Below are positions 42,501 to 51,543 of a stretch of DNA of 64,000 nucleotides, piece by piece. The stretch covers positions 1 through 64,000 of the forward strand of contig NZ_JAGPXL010000036.1 in NCBI RefSeq assembly GCF_018070565.1, in the 5' to 3' direction. The notes under the pieces were generated by a model, which was given only the letters and a program-made list of their open reading frames with translations, was not told the DNA's origin and did not search any database. The stretch's first letter is position 1. Every line of letters begins with the position of its first letter. This DNA is from Streptomyces sp. B93. GTDB taxonomy: Bacteria > Actinomycetota > Actinomycetes > Streptomycetales > Streptomycetaceae. The translations under genes were made by a program, and so were the position numbers.

Positions 42501-43379
42501 GTGAGCGAAGGCCGTACCGGAGCGGGTGCGGGCAGCAGCGCGCCCACCGTGCTCCGCATGATTCTCGGGCGGCGGCTCCAGGAACGCCGGCTGGGGGCGG
42601 GGGCGTCGTTCGACGACGCCGCGCGGGCCCTGCGGGTGACTCCTCTGACCGTCCGCCGTATGGAGAAGGCCGAGGTCAGTCTCAAGCCCCTGTATGTGGA
42701 GAAGCTCCTCGAGACCTACGGCGCCGACCGGCAGGAGATCGACGAGTTCGTCGCCATGGCCGAACGGGCCAACGAACCCGGCTGGTGGCACCCGTACCGT
42801 GATGTGCTGCCGAGCTGGTTCAGCGCCTATGTGAGCCTGGAGGCCGGAGCCAGGACGTTACGCACCTACGAACCCCACTACGTCACCGGCCTCCTCCAGA
42901 CCCCGGCGTACGCGCGAGCGGTCCTGCGCGGGGGGTTCCCCAACGACACCGAAGAGGACCTCCAGCGGCGCGTGGAGCTGCGACTGCGTCGCCAGAGCCT
43001 GCTGGAGGGACCCGACGCGCCCACCCTGTGGGTCGTGATGGAAGAGACCGTCCTGCACCGGGCCGTGGGCGGCCCCGAGGTCATGCGCGAGCAGATCGAG
43101 CGGCTGCTGGAGGTCTCGGAACTGGACCATGTCAGTGTCGACGTCGTGCCGTTCGCGGCCGGCGCCCACGTCGGTGCGTGCGCTCCGTTCACCTACTTCC
43201 GCTTCGCGGAGCCGGAGCTGCCCGACGTCGTCTACAGCGAGATCCTGTCCGCCGCCATGTACCTGGACCAGCGCTCCGACGTAGTGGACCACCTTGAGGC
43301 GCACAACCGCATGTCTCTGCTGACCTCGGACGCGGACAGCAGAGCGCTTCTGAACCGCATGCGTAAGGAGTACTCATGA
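42501..43379 (+). CDS. XRE-family regulator with DUF5753 domain (WhiJ type)
   Basis: A 292-residue protein with an N-terminal helix-turn-helix (LGAGASFDDAARALRVTPLTVRRMEK, read as LGAGASFDDAARAL then RVTPLTVRRMEK, residues 32-57) and a C-terminal domain typical of DUF5753 (YEPHYVTGLLQTPAYARAV; VPFAAGAHVGACAPFTYFRF). GTG start with GGGAGG upstream. It overlaps the DUF397 gene by 4 bp. Likely acts with the DUF397 protein as a developmental or metabolic regulator. Confidence 0.93.
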   Translation: MSEGRTGAGAGSSAPTVLRMILGRRLQERRLGAGASFDDAARALRVTPLTVRRMEKAEVSLKPLYVEKLLETYGADRQEIDEFVAMAERANEPGWWHPYRDVLPSWFSAYVSLEAGARTLRTYEPHYVTGLLQTPAYARAVLRGGFPNDTEEDLQRRVELRLRRQSLLEGPDAPTLWVVMEETVLHRAVGGPEVMREQIERLLEVSELDHVSVDVVPFAAGAHVGACAPFTYFRFAEPELPDVVYSEILSAAMYLDQRSDVVDHLEAHNRMSLLTSDADSRALLNRMRKEYS

Positions 43380-43627
43380 CCACGACCGACGGTCACGTCT
43401 ACAACGGTATGCCCGCCTCGGACCTGGGCGAGCAGGGCTGGGAGTCTCCGTGGAGCGGCCCCAACGGCGGCCAGTGCGTACAGACCAAGCAACTGGCCAA
43501 CGGCCGCGTGGCGGTGCGGCAGTCGACCGACCCCACCGGCCCGGCCCTGATCTACACCTCCGCGGAGATCGCCGCGTTCGTCGCGGGCGTCAAACGCGGT
43601 GAAGCCGACCACCTGACGCTCGGCTGA
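43376..43627 (+). CDS. DUF397-family small protein
   Basis: An 83-residue protein with the DUF397 pattern: W.SPWSGPNGGQCVQTKQL, VAVRQSTDPTGPALIYTSAE, then AFVAGVKRGEADHL. Such proteins are the small partners of WhiJ-like regulators. The ATG overlaps the XRE gene stop (ATGA). Confidence 0.92.
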   Translation: MTTTDGHVYNGMPASDLGEQGWESPWSGPNGGQCVQTKQLANGRVAVRQSTDPTGPALIYTSAEIAAFVAGVKRGEADHLTLG

Positions 43628-43667
43628 ATCCTCGAAACCCCCCACGCACCTCACCGAAAGGCACGGG

Positions 43668-44474
43668 ATGACCACCATGCGCGCTCCGCGGGACATCGAC
43701 ACGAGCAGGCCCCACTCCGCCCGGATGTACGACTACTACCTCGGCGGCAAGGACCACTTCGAAGTGGACCAGAAAGCGGCCGAGAGCGTCGCCGCCGTCT
43801 TCCCCGGCGTGTTCGTCTGCGCCCGGGAGACCCGGGCCTTCATGCACCGCGCCACCCGCGTCCTCGCCCGCGACCACGGCATCCGCCAGTGGCTGGACAT
43901 CGGCGCCGGCATCCCCACCGAACCCAACCTGCACCAGGTGGCCCAGGCCGTGGCCCCCGAGGCCCGCGTGGTCTACGCCGACAACGACCCCCTCGTCCTG
44001 AAGTACGCCGAGCGGCTGATGCGCAGCACCCCCCAGGGCCGCACCACGTACATCGAGGCGGACATCAACGACCCGGAGGCGCTGCTGAACGCCCCCGAGC
44101 TGGCCGAGGTCCTCGACCTGGACCAGCCCGTCGCCCTGTCGCTCAACGCCGTGCTGCACTTCGTCCCGGACGCCCAGGACCCGTACGGCATCGTGAACCG
44201 GCTGCTGGCCGCGCTCCCCCCGGGCAGCGCCCTGGCCCTGAGCCACTGCACCCCCGACTTCGACCCGGAGACCTGGCGGAAGGTCACCGACATCTACCAG
44301 AACGCCGGTACGCCCGGTCAGGTCCGCTCGAAGGCGGAGGTCGCCCGCTTCTTCGACGGGCTCGACCTGATCGACCCCGGTATCGTCATCGGTCACCGCT
44401 GGCGCCCGGACACCGAGCCCACCGCCTCGGACGCCGAGGTCAGCACCTGGGCCGCGGTGGGCATCAAACCGTAG
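43668..44474 (+). CDS. SAM-dependent methyltransferase of DUF574 family
   Basis: A 268-residue protein matching the actinomycete DUF574/Methyltransf_19 family: SARMYDYYLGGKDHFEVDQ near the N-terminus, the SAM motif LDIGAGIPTEPNLHQ near residue 75, and ADNDPLVL for the ribose acid. These often lie beside XRE/DUF397 genes. Substrate is unknown. It starts 40 bp after the DUF397 stop and probably shares the transcript. Confidence 0.9.
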   Translation: MTTMRAPRDIDTSRPHSARMYDYYLGGKDHFEVDQKAAESVAAVFPGVFVCARETRAFMHRATRVLARDHGIRQWLDIGAGIPTEPNLHQVAQAVAPEARVVYADNDPLVLKYAERLMRSTPQGRTTYIEADINDPEALLNAPELAEVLDLDQPVALSLNAVLHFVPDAQDPYGIVNRLLAALPPGSALALSHCTPDFDPETWRKVTDIYQNAGTPGQVRSKAEVARFFDGLDLIDPGIVIGHRWRPDTEPTASDAEVSTWAAVGIKP

Positions 44475-44484
44475 GAGAGCGCCC

Positions 44485-45195
44485 GTGGAACTGCCGATCG
44501 AGACCCGCCGGTCCGATTCGCCGTGGGTCGACGAGGTGTGGACCTGCACGAGCGAGCGGGTCACGGAGATGACGGCCGTCGCGGGGGTGCGCTGGGGCCT
44601 GGTGTTCTGGGAGCAGGACGGCAGGGCGTACACGGCCGTCACCGGCCCCGAGACCCGGAGCAGCACGGCGCCGGTGCCGGAGGGCGCGACCTTCACCGGC
44701 ATCGAGTTCGCCGTGGGCACCTCGCTGCGGGCCGTACCCACATCGGCGCTGGTCGACGGAGGCGTGGAGCTTCCCGACACCACGCGCCGTACGTTCCGGC
44801 TGGACGGCGCGCGCTGGGAGACGCCCGGCCCCGACGACGCCGAGGCCCTGGTCGAGCGGCTCGTCCGGGCCGGGGTCGTGGTCCGTGACCCGCTCGTCGC
44901 CGAGGTACTGCGCGGGCACAGCCCGGCCGTCTCGGGGCGCACGGTCGAACGCCGGTTCCGTGCCGCGACCGGGCTGACGCGGGGTGCCGTCCGGCAGATC
45001 GAGCGGGCCCGCACGGCGGCGGGACTGCTGGCGGCTGGTGCCCCGGCCGCCGAAGTCGTCGCGGAACTGGACTACTTCGACGAGCCGCACCTGGCGCGGG
45101 CGCTGCGCTCCTACGTCGGACGCACCGCCGGGCAGCTGCGCGAGGGGGGTGGCGGCGCGATCGCCCTCGACCTGGGTCAGCGCTTGACGTCGTAG
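44485..45195 (+). CDS. AraC-like regulator
   Basis: A 236-residue protein. Its C-terminal third (SGRTVERRFRAATGLTRGAV, then AAGAPAAEVVAELDYFDEPH and LARALRSYVGRTAGQL) is an AraC double helix-turn-helix. The N-terminal part is a cupin-like domain of the type that binds a small effector. GTG start with TAGGAG upstream. It lies 10 bp after the methyltransferase and overlaps the convergent reductase gene by 19 bp. Confidence 0.87.
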   Translation: MELPIETRRSDSPWVDEVWTCTSERVTEMTAVAGVRWGLVFWEQDGRAYTAVTGPETRSSTAPVPEGATFTGIEFAVGTSLRAVPTSALVDGGVELPDTTRRTFRLDGARWETPGPDDAEALVERLVRAGVVVRDPLVAEVLRGHSPAVSGRTVERRFRAATGLTRGAVRQIERARTAAGLLAAGAPAAEVVAELDYFDEPHLARALRSYVGRTAGQLREGGGGAIALDLGQRLTS

Positions 45196-45755
45196 ACCAG
45201 CTTCAGGATGCCGTTCGAGTAGCTCTGCGACTCCCGCAGCGTCAGCATCCGCTTGTCGCGGTCGGCCCGGTCGAACAGGCTCTTCCCGGCGCCGAGCAGC
45301 ACGGGGAAGACGAGCAGGTTGTACTGGTCGATCAGACCCGCCTCCGCCAGCCGCCGGGCCAGCTCCGCGCTCCCGTGGATGAAGATCGCGCCGCCATCAC
45401 CCTTCTTGAGTTCGGCGATGTCCTCGGTGGAGCGCAGGATGGTCGTCGGTCCCCAGCCGTCGACGAGGGCGTCCTCGGACAGGGTGCTCGACACCACGTA
45501 CTTGGGCAGATCCTTGTAGTCGGCGTGGTCCGTCGAGCCGGGCCAGACGGGCGCGAACGCCTCATAGCTGCGGCGGCCGAACATCAGCGCCGTGGTGTCG
45601 GCCAGCTCCTCGCCCTTCAGCGACCAGGCTTCCGGGACGAACTCAAGGTCCTTGAAGACCCAGCCACCGCTGCGGTGCTCCTCTCCCGGCCCGCCGCCGG
45701 GCGAGTCCACGACGCCGTCGAGCGACATGAAACCGGTGTAGACCAGGTCACGCAT
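45177..45755 (-). CDS. Dihydrofolate reductase/RibD C-terminal family reductase
   Basis: A 192-residue NADPH-dependent reductase-like protein: MRDLVYTGFMSLDGVVDSP near the start, LMFGRRSYEAF near residue 59 and the C-terminal VFPVLLGAGKSLF. This is the RibD C-terminal subgroup seen in many actinomycetes, not true DHFR. Substrate is unknown. It is next to an AraC-type gene in convergent orientation with a 19-bp overlap, a common actinomycete pair. Confidence 0.9.
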   Translation of the reverse strand: MRDLVYTGFMSLDGVVDSPGGGPGEEHRSGGWVFKDLEFVPEAWSLKGEELADTTALMFGRRSYEAFAPVWPGSTDHADYKDLPKYVVSSTLSEDALVDGWGPTTILRSTEDIAELKKGDGGAIFIHGSAELARRLAEAGLIDQYNLLVFPVLLGAGKSLFDRADRDKRMLTLRESQSYSNGILKLVYDVKR

Positions 45756-45785
45756 GGTGCTGTCTCCTCGTGTTCGGGCGAGCTT

Positions 45786-45814
45786 GCCGGGTCCACGCTA
45801 GAGCGTGGCCCGGC
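45786..45814 (-). terminator. 13-14 bp-arm hairpin ending the glycan operon
   Basis: GCCGGGTCCACGCT (45786-45799) pairs with AGCGTGGCCCGGC (45802-45814) apart from one bulged T, with a very short loop. It sits between the end of the minus-strand sialidase-like gene (45862) and the start of the RibD-like gene (45755). Confidence 0.75.
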
Positions 45815-45861
45815 GCCCGTCTTGGACAGAAACGACAGCGGATCGGTCGTGGGCGGATCGG

Positions 45862-47520
45862 CTAGGCGGGAAGGTTCCACTTCTGTGTGCTGAGGCCGTT
45901 GCAGTCGTAGATCTGGAGCTGGGTGCCATTGGCCGTGGCGCCCGCCGGGATGTCCAGGCAGCGGCCGGACTGCGGGTTGCGCAGCGATCCGTCCGCCTGG
46001 CGCTGCCACTGCTGGCCGCCGGCGCCGTTGCACTCCCACAGCTGCACCTTGCTGGCATTGGCTGTGGCGTTGGCGACGATGTCCAGGCACTTGCCGAAGG
46101 CGCGCAGGGTGCCGCCGGGCGCGACCGACCACCGTTGACCGGTCGCGGTGCCGCAGTCCCACAGCTGCACGGCCCTGCCGTTGGCACTGGTGTTGGTGTC
46201 CACGTCGAGGCACTTGCCCGCGACGTGCGGAGTGGTGACCTGCCCGACCGGGCCACCGAGGCTGCCGGTGTTGAAGCGGACCTGGCACTGGTTGCCGGTG
46301 CCCAGCCAGGTCGCCGTCAGGTACAGGAAGGTGGTGCCGCCCGCTCGCGGGGTGATCGGTGAGCTGTAGCCGGGGCAGGACGGCTCACCGGGGTTGTAGC
46401 CGCCGGTGGGGTCGGTCCTGACGGGGGCCTCGATCTCGGTCCAGTTGCCGGAGCCCAGGTTGGTGTTGGCGAAGACGACGGTCCCGGACTCCGACATGAT
46501 CGCCTTGTTGCCGGTGGGGCCGGTGACGACGCGCTGCCCCGACATCAGCAGGGTGCCGTTGGGGCCGCCGCCCGACTGCCAGGCCAGGTACGGGGTGTGC
46601 AGCAGCTGTCGGCCGTCGCTGGTCTGTACCAGGGTGCCCGGTGAGCTGGTCGGCGCCCAGTTCAGGCCGTCCGGGCTGGTCTTGGTGTAGACCTCGCAGG
46701 CGTGGTCGGCGTCCGTGGCGTCCCGGCACAGCTCGTACGCCATCATGAACGTGCCGTTGGGCAGCGGGACGACGATCGACATGCCGGGACGCGCCAGATT
46801 GTCGGCGGGGAAGGCGACGTCCTGGGTGAGCGTGGAACTCCAGGTCTGTCCGCCGTTGGTCGAGGTGTAGTGACCGATGACCTGGTTGTTGGTCGGGGTG
46901 TTGGCGGGTCGCTCGTCGGAGATGAAGCAGGCGAGGGTGTTGTTCGGCGCGAGCAGGAACCACGGTTCCCAAATGCCGTGGCCGATGGTGTTGGGCTGGC
47001 CGCTGCTCTGGGTGCAGTTGGACAGGTACTGCCAGCTCTGGCCGTGGTTCGTGCTCTTGAAGACCTCGACCTTCTGCGCGCTGTAGTTGCCCGCGCTCCA
47101 GGCCGTGCCCGCGGCGAGCAGGTCGCCCGCGTTCAGCCCGTTGGCGGTGCGGGGCACCTCGTACAGGACGGGCGCCTCCAGGGCCCAGCCGGAGGTGTTC
47201 GAGGTGATCGTGGAGATCGGGCTGGCGCTCCAGGTCTGCCCGCCGTTGGTGCTGCGGTAGATCGGCAGTGAGCTGGGCGCGCCCTGGTTGCGCCGGGCGA
47301 ACGTGGCCAGCATGGTCTGGCCCGATGAGCCGTCGTGGTCCAGGCGGATGGCCCTGGGGTAGCTGTTGTCTCCCTGCGGATGAGTGGTCAGGTTCGGTGA
47401 GGAGAGGACCTGTCCGGCCGGGGCGGCGGAGACGGGCGATGCCCACAGTGACAGCAGGGCGGCCAGCAGGGTGAGGACGCCCAGGGCGGCCAAGGGTCTC
47501 GGGGGTGAGGTGATGCGCAC
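45862..47520 (-). CDS. Secreted BNR (sialidase-like) glycosidase with ricin-type lectin domain
   Basis: A 552-residue exported protein: signal peptide to about residue 32 (LWASPVSAAP), a six-bladed-propeller domain with Asp-box-like repeats STNGGQTWSA, STNHGQSWQY, STNGGQTWSS and SPDGLNWAP, and a C-terminal ricin B lectin domain with three units, each with CLDV/CLDI and QxW. The N-terminal arginine motif FRIP is not obvious (SYPRAIR instead), so sialic acid need not be the substrate. GTG start with AAGGAG upstream. It is last in the operon with the GH2 enzyme and ABC sugar importer. Confidence 0.88.
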   Translation of the reverse strand: MRITSPPRPLAALGVLTLLAALLSLWASPVSAAPAGQVLSSPNLTTHPQGDNSYPRAIRLDHDGSSGQTMLATFARRNQGAPSSLPIYRSTNGGQTWSASPISTITSNTSGWALEAPVLYEVPRTANGLNAGDLLAAGTAWSAGNYSAQKVEVFKSTNHGQSWQYLSNCTQSSGQPNTIGHGIWEPWFLLAPNNTLACFISDERPANTPTNNQVIGHYTSTNGGQTWSSTLTQDVAFPADNLARPGMSIVVPLPNGTFMMAYELCRDATDADHACEVYTKTSPDGLNWAPTSSPGTLVQTSDGRQLLHTPYLAWQSGGGPNGTLLMSGQRVVTGPTGNKAIMSESGTVVFANTNLGSGNWTEIEAPVRTDPTGGYNPGEPSCPGYSSPITPRAGGTTFLYLTATWLGTGNQCQVRFNTGSLGGPVGQVTTPHVAGKCLDVDTNTSANGRAVQLWDCGTATGQRWSVAPGGTLRAFGKCLDIVANATANASKVQLWECNGAGGQQWQRQADGSLRNPQSGRCLDIPAGATANGTQLQIYDCNGLSTQKWNLPA

Positions 47521-47610
47521 GAGCGACTCCTTCTCAGGTGGTTGCCGGGTGGTGCACGGGCCGGTGGGCGCGCCCGGCGGGGCGCGGTTCGGTGAGCGTG
47601 CGGGCTCGGT

Positions 47611-49692
47611 TCAGCTGAGCGGGCGGGCCAGCGGATCGTCGCCGATCCGCGGCGCGGTCCGGGTGTCCACGTCGAGGGCGGTGCGGGCCAGGACCGTGCC
47701 CTCCGCCACCAGGGCCAGGTGCAGCCGCCCGCTGGCCCAGCCTTCGGGGAGGGCGGCGGGAACGGTGACCGGCTCTCCGAGGACGTACGGCTTGGCTTCG
47801 GCGCGGCATCCGGGCACCGGGGCGCCGGGGGACGGGGGAGTGGGGGCGTACACGGGGGTCCACGTCGTGTGCAGGACGCCCTCGACGGGGGAGGTGCCGT
47901 GGTGGGAGACGCGCACGTCGACGGTGAGATCTCCGGTGCCGGTCAGCAGGTCGCGTCCGGGGGCGACGGGGGTGACGTCCAGGACGAGCGTGGTGGGCGC
48001 GTTCACCTGGGCGGGGTCGACACCGGCGAGGTCCTTGGCGAGACGGTGGAAGTCGAGCAGGCCCGCGCTCTCGTGCTCGATGTCGTACAGCTCGGTGTAC
48101 ACGTATCCGGCGAGCCGGTCGTGACGGCGCAGCTCCTGTGTCTGCCAGCGCAGGTGCCAGGCGCGCTCCAGGCCGGTGAAGCCACCGCCGTACTCGCTGT
48201 TGAGGTTGGGCAGGCCGCGCAACGGCTGTCCGGGCACGGCGAGCTTCTTGTGGACGACGTGGTCGGGGCCGAGCCTGACGGGGAAGTCGTCGCGCTGCCC
48301 GGCCAGGAGGTCTGCGACCGTGGACGCCCAGGAGGCGGCGCTCTCGTCGTAGTAGTGCCAGTCGATGAGGTCGGTCCTGACATGGGTCCAGCCGGAGTTG
48401 TCGACGACCGGCCGCGTCGGGTCCAGTGCCTTGAGCCGGTCGTAGGCGTCGGCGACCGCCCGCTGCTTGGCGGCGTCGCCGGGGACGTCCCAGTCCAGGC
48501 CCCACTCCTCGTTGTACAGACCCCAGATGACGATGGCGGGGGAGTTGCCGTCGCGCTCCACCATCGGCTCGATCTGCTGGGCGAACCGGGCCGTGGACGC
48601 CGGTGAGAAGCGTCCGGGTGAGGCGGGTTCGGCCCACAGGAGCATGCCGAGGGTGTCGGCGTGGTGGATGTACCGGGGGTCCTCCAGCTTCAGATGCTTG
48701 CGTACGAGGTTGTAGCCGGCGTCCGCGGCGATCTCCAGGTCCCGGCGCAGGGCCGCGTCGTCCGGTGCGGTCATTCCGGTGTCGGGCCAGTACCCCTGGT
48801 CCAGGACGCCGCGGACGAACAGCCGGCGACCGTTGAGGTGCAGTGTCTCGCCGTCCACGGTGATGGAGCGCAGCCCGGTGTAGCCGGTGACGCGGTCGCT
48901 GCCGTGGGCGCTGATCAGCTCGGCGTCGACGTAGTACAGGTGGGGGTCCTCGGGGGACCACAACCGGGGTGCCTCCAGGGACAGTTCACCGTGGGCACGC
49001 CCGTCCGGGCCGACGTTCAGGGTGACGGTCCTGTCCTCCGCGCGCACGCGCAGGTTCAGCTGGGCGGTGTCGAGGTCCGGGCCCCGCACCTCCGCTTCCA
49101 CGCCGATCCCCGCCAGGTCCGGTGTGGGACGCAGCCTCAGGGCGGCGAGGTGGGTGACGGGGCGGGGGGTCAGCCACACGCTCTGCCAGATGCCGGACGA
49201 CGGGGTGAAGCAGACGCCGTCGTAGTCGTCGCGCGGCATGCTGCGCTGTTTGCCGTGCACGATCTCCAGCTTGTCCGCGGGCGCGTGCACACGGACGACG
49301 AGTTCCTGCTCCCCGTCACCGAGAGCGTCCGTGACATCCGTGGAGAACGGTGTGTAGCCGCCTTCGTGGCGCGCCACCTCGATGCCGTTGACCCAGACGG
49401 CCGCCTCGTGGTGGACAGCGCCGAAGTGCAGGATGACGCGCTGCCACCGCCAGGTGGCGGGCACGGTGAACGTCCGGCGGTACCAGGCCGTCTGGAGCCA
49501 GTGCGCGGCGATGCCCGAGGCGGGCGTCTCCCACGCGAAGGGCACGGTGATCCGCTGGTCGTAGCCGTCGGCGCTGTCCGCGGTGTGGTGGCCCGAGGGG
49601 TCGGCCCTGAAGTCCCAGGTGCCGTTGAGGCTGGCCCAGGAGTGCGAGCGGTCGAAGTGGGGGTGCGGGTACTCGGGTCGGGGTGTGGGCAT
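47611..49692 (-). CDS. Glycoside hydrolase family 2 enzyme
   Basis: A 693-residue intracellular GH2 protein (beta-galactosidase/beta-glucuronidase family): sugar-binding N-domain (WASLNGTWDFRADPSG), immunoglobulin-like domain, then a TIM barrel with acid/base WGLYNEEW near residue 385 and the nucleophile segment NSEYGGGF near 500. No signal peptide, so it acts on imported oligosaccharide. Substrate within the family is open. It is 90 bp before the BNR-ricin gene and 57 bp after the permease pair. Confidence 0.9.
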   Translation of the reverse strand: MPTPRPEYPHPHFDRSHSWASLNGTWDFRADPSGHHTADSADGYDQRITVPFAWETPASGIAAHWLQTAWYRRTFTVPATWRWQRVILHFGAVHHEAAVWVNGIEVARHEGGYTPFSTDVTDALGDGEQELVVRVHAPADKLEIVHGKQRSMPRDDYDGVCFTPSSGIWQSVWLTPRPVTHLAALRLRPTPDLAGIGVEAEVRGPDLDTAQLNLRVRAEDRTVTLNVGPDGRAHGELSLEAPRLWSPEDPHLYYVDAELISAHGSDRVTGYTGLRSITVDGETLHLNGRRLFVRGVLDQGYWPDTGMTAPDDAALRRDLEIAADAGYNLVRKHLKLEDPRYIHHADTLGMLLWAEPASPGRFSPASTARFAQQIEPMVERDGNSPAIVIWGLYNEEWGLDWDVPGDAAKQRAVADAYDRLKALDPTRPVVDNSGWTHVRTDLIDWHYYDESAASWASTVADLLAGQRDDFPVRLGPDHVVHKKLAVPGQPLRGLPNLNSEYGGGFTGLERAWHLRWQTQELRRHDRLAGYVYTELYDIEHESAGLLDFHRLAKDLAGVDPAQVNAPTTLVLDVTPVAPGRDLLTGTGDLTVDVRVSHHGTSPVEGVLHTTWTPVYAPTPPSPGAPVPGCRAEAKPYVLGEPVTVPAALPEGWASGRLHLALVAEGTVLARTALDVDTRTAPRIGDDPLARPLS

Positions 49693-49749
49693 GGGCGGGT
49701 GTGCTCCGATCGTGGGTTCGGGGGGCGGGCCGGAAGGACGGGGCGGGGG

Positions 49750-50613
49750 TCAGCCCTTGACGCTGCCCGCGAGGATCCCGTTGATGAAGTGGCGTTGCAG
49801 CAGGATGAACAGCAGCAGCACGGGCAGCATGGCGATGCTGCCGGCGGCCAGCAGTTCACCCCAGACGGTGCTGAAGTCGGCGCCGATGCGGTTCCCGGTG
49901 ACGTTCTGGGCGAGCGTGGCGAGGACGACCTGGAGGGTCTGGTGGCTCTCGTCGTTGACGGCGACGACGGGCCACACAAAGTCGTTGTAGATGTTCATCG
50001 CGGTGAGCACCCCGAGCGCGGCGAGGCCCGGCCGGATGACCGGCACCACGATGCGGGTGAAGATCCGCAGCTCGCCCGCTCCGTCCATGCGCCCGGCGTC
50101 GAGGAGTTCGTCGGGGACCGCCGCGATGGTCTGCCGCATCCAGAAGATGCTGAAGGCGTCGATGCTGCCGGGCAGGATGAGCGCCTGGTAGGTGTTGACC
50201 CAGCCCAGCTGGCTCATCTCCAGCAGCAGCGGGATGATCAGCACCAGGGTGGGCAGCATCAGCGTCAGCATGAGGACGCCGAAGAGCAGGTTCCTGCCGG
50301 CGAAGCGGTACTTGGCGAAGGCGTACCCGGCCAGCGGACAGAAGCACATGGTCATCGCGCCCTTGACGGCGACGACGAGCACGGTGTTGAGGAACCCGGT
50401 GCCGATCGGCACGTCGTGGAACATCGCCCGGTAGTTGTCGAGCGTGGCAGAACCCGGGGAGAACGACAGCGGCGCGCGGACTATCTCGTTCGGTGGCTTG
50501 AAGGAGGAAGTGATCGCCCACCAGATGGGATAGGCGAACAGCAGGGCCAGCCCGGCGAGGACGGCGTACTGGAGCGGCCCGGGGCGTGGCTGGGAGAGGC
50601 TCTTGTCCTTCAT
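49750..50613 (-). CDS. Carbohydrate ABC transporter permease (MalG type)
   Basis: A 287-residue protein with six membrane helices and the CUT1-family EAA loop (ELLDAGRMDGAGELRIF near residue 190). N-terminal PIWWAITSSFKPPNEI is typical of the second permease. It starts 3 bp after the first permease stop. It forms the inner-membrane channel with its partner; no ATPase gene is in the operon, so a shared ATPase such as MsiK is likely. Confidence 0.93.
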   Translation of the reverse strand: MKDKSLSQPRPGPLQYAVLAGLALLFAYPIWWAITSSFKPPNEIVRAPLSFSPGSATLDNYRAMFHDVPIGTGFLNTVLVVAVKGAMTMCFCPLAGYAFAKYRFAGRNLLFGVLMLTLMLPTLVLIIPLLLEMSQLGWVNTYQALILPGSIDAFSIFWMRQTIAAVPDELLDAGRMDGAGELRIFTRIVVPVIRPGLAALGVLTAMNIYNDFVWPVVAVNDESHQTLQVVLATLAQNVTGNRIGADFSTVWGELLAAGSIAMLPVLLLFILLQRHFINGILAGSVKG

Positions 50614-50616
50614 GGG

Positions 50617-51543
50617 TCACTCGTCTCGGGAGCGCAGCAGGCGTACGGACAGCAGGGACAGGGCGAAGACCAGCAGGACGAGGAGGAAGGAGTTCGCCGC
50701 TCCGGTCCCGAGGTCGGAGGACGTGATGTGGTCGTAGAGGTAGAGGCCGCCGGTGGTGGTGGACCCGTAGGGCCCGCCCTGGGTCACCACGAAGGGCTCG
50801 GCGAACATCTGGAACACCGCGAGGGTCTGGATCACGACCAGGAAGGCGATGCTGCGCCGCACCAGCGGCAGCGTCAGCGACCAGAACTGCCGCCGCCGCG
50901 AGGCCCCGTCGAGCGCGGCGGCCTCGTACACGTCGGGGGGCACGGCCTGGAGCCCGGCGAGCAGGATGATGATGGCGAAGCCGGTGGTCTTCCACAGGAA
51001 CAGCAGCGCGAGGGTGGGTTTGGCCCAGGAGGTCGACGTCAGCCACGCCACCTCGGGGAGGCCCACCAGCTGCAACAGGTGGTTGACCAGTCCGTAGTCG
51101 GTGTCGAAGACGACGATCCAGACCTGGGCCATCGCCACCAGCGGTGTGACGAAGGGAGCGATGAAGGCCACCCGGAACATGCCCCGCAGTCGCAGGCGGG
51201 CGTTGGCGAGCAGGACCGCGGCGGCGAGCCCGCCGATGATCTGCACGGGGACGATCAGCAGCCACAGCACGGCGCTGTTGCCCAGCGACGACCAGAACTC
51301 CGGACTGGTCAGCAGATAGCTGTAGTTCTCGAACCCGATGAAGTGTGCGTCCCCGGCGCCCTTCCAGTCGGTGAAACTCAACTGGAGCGCGAAGACCAGC
51401 GGGTACAGGCCGAACGCGGCGAAGACGAGGAAGAACGGGGCGACGAACAGGTAGGGCGCCAGGAAGGGCCGCCGACGGGCGCGGGGTCGGGGTGGTGCCG
51501 TTCGTTCCTCGCGGTGCACGGGGGACAGGGTCGCCGGTGTCAC
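50617..51543 (-). CDS. Carbohydrate ABC transporter permease (MalF type)
   Basis: A 308-residue CUT1 permease with about six membrane helices, the N-terminal FLAPYLFVAPFFLVFAAFGLYP helix (quoted here as FLAPYLFVAPFF) and the EAA loop YEAAALDGASRRRQFWSLT near residue 205. The GTG start overlaps the solute-binding protein stop (GTGA). It partners the MalG-type permease. Confidence 0.92.
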   Translation of the reverse strand: MTPATLSPVHREERTAPPRPRARRRPFLAPYLFVAPFFLVFAAFGLYPLVFALQLSFTDWKGAGDAHFIGFENYSYLLTSPEFWSSLGNSAVLWLLIVPVQIIGGLAAAVLLANARLRLRGMFRVAFIAPFVTPLVAMAQVWIVVFDTDYGLVNHLLQLVGLPEVAWLTSTSWAKPTLALLFLWKTTGFAIIILLAGLQAVPPDVYEAAALDGASRRRQFWSLTLPLVRRSIAFLVVIQTLAVFQMFAEPFVVTQGGPYGSTTTGGLYLYDHITSSDLGTGAANSFLLVLLVFALSLLSVRLLRSRDE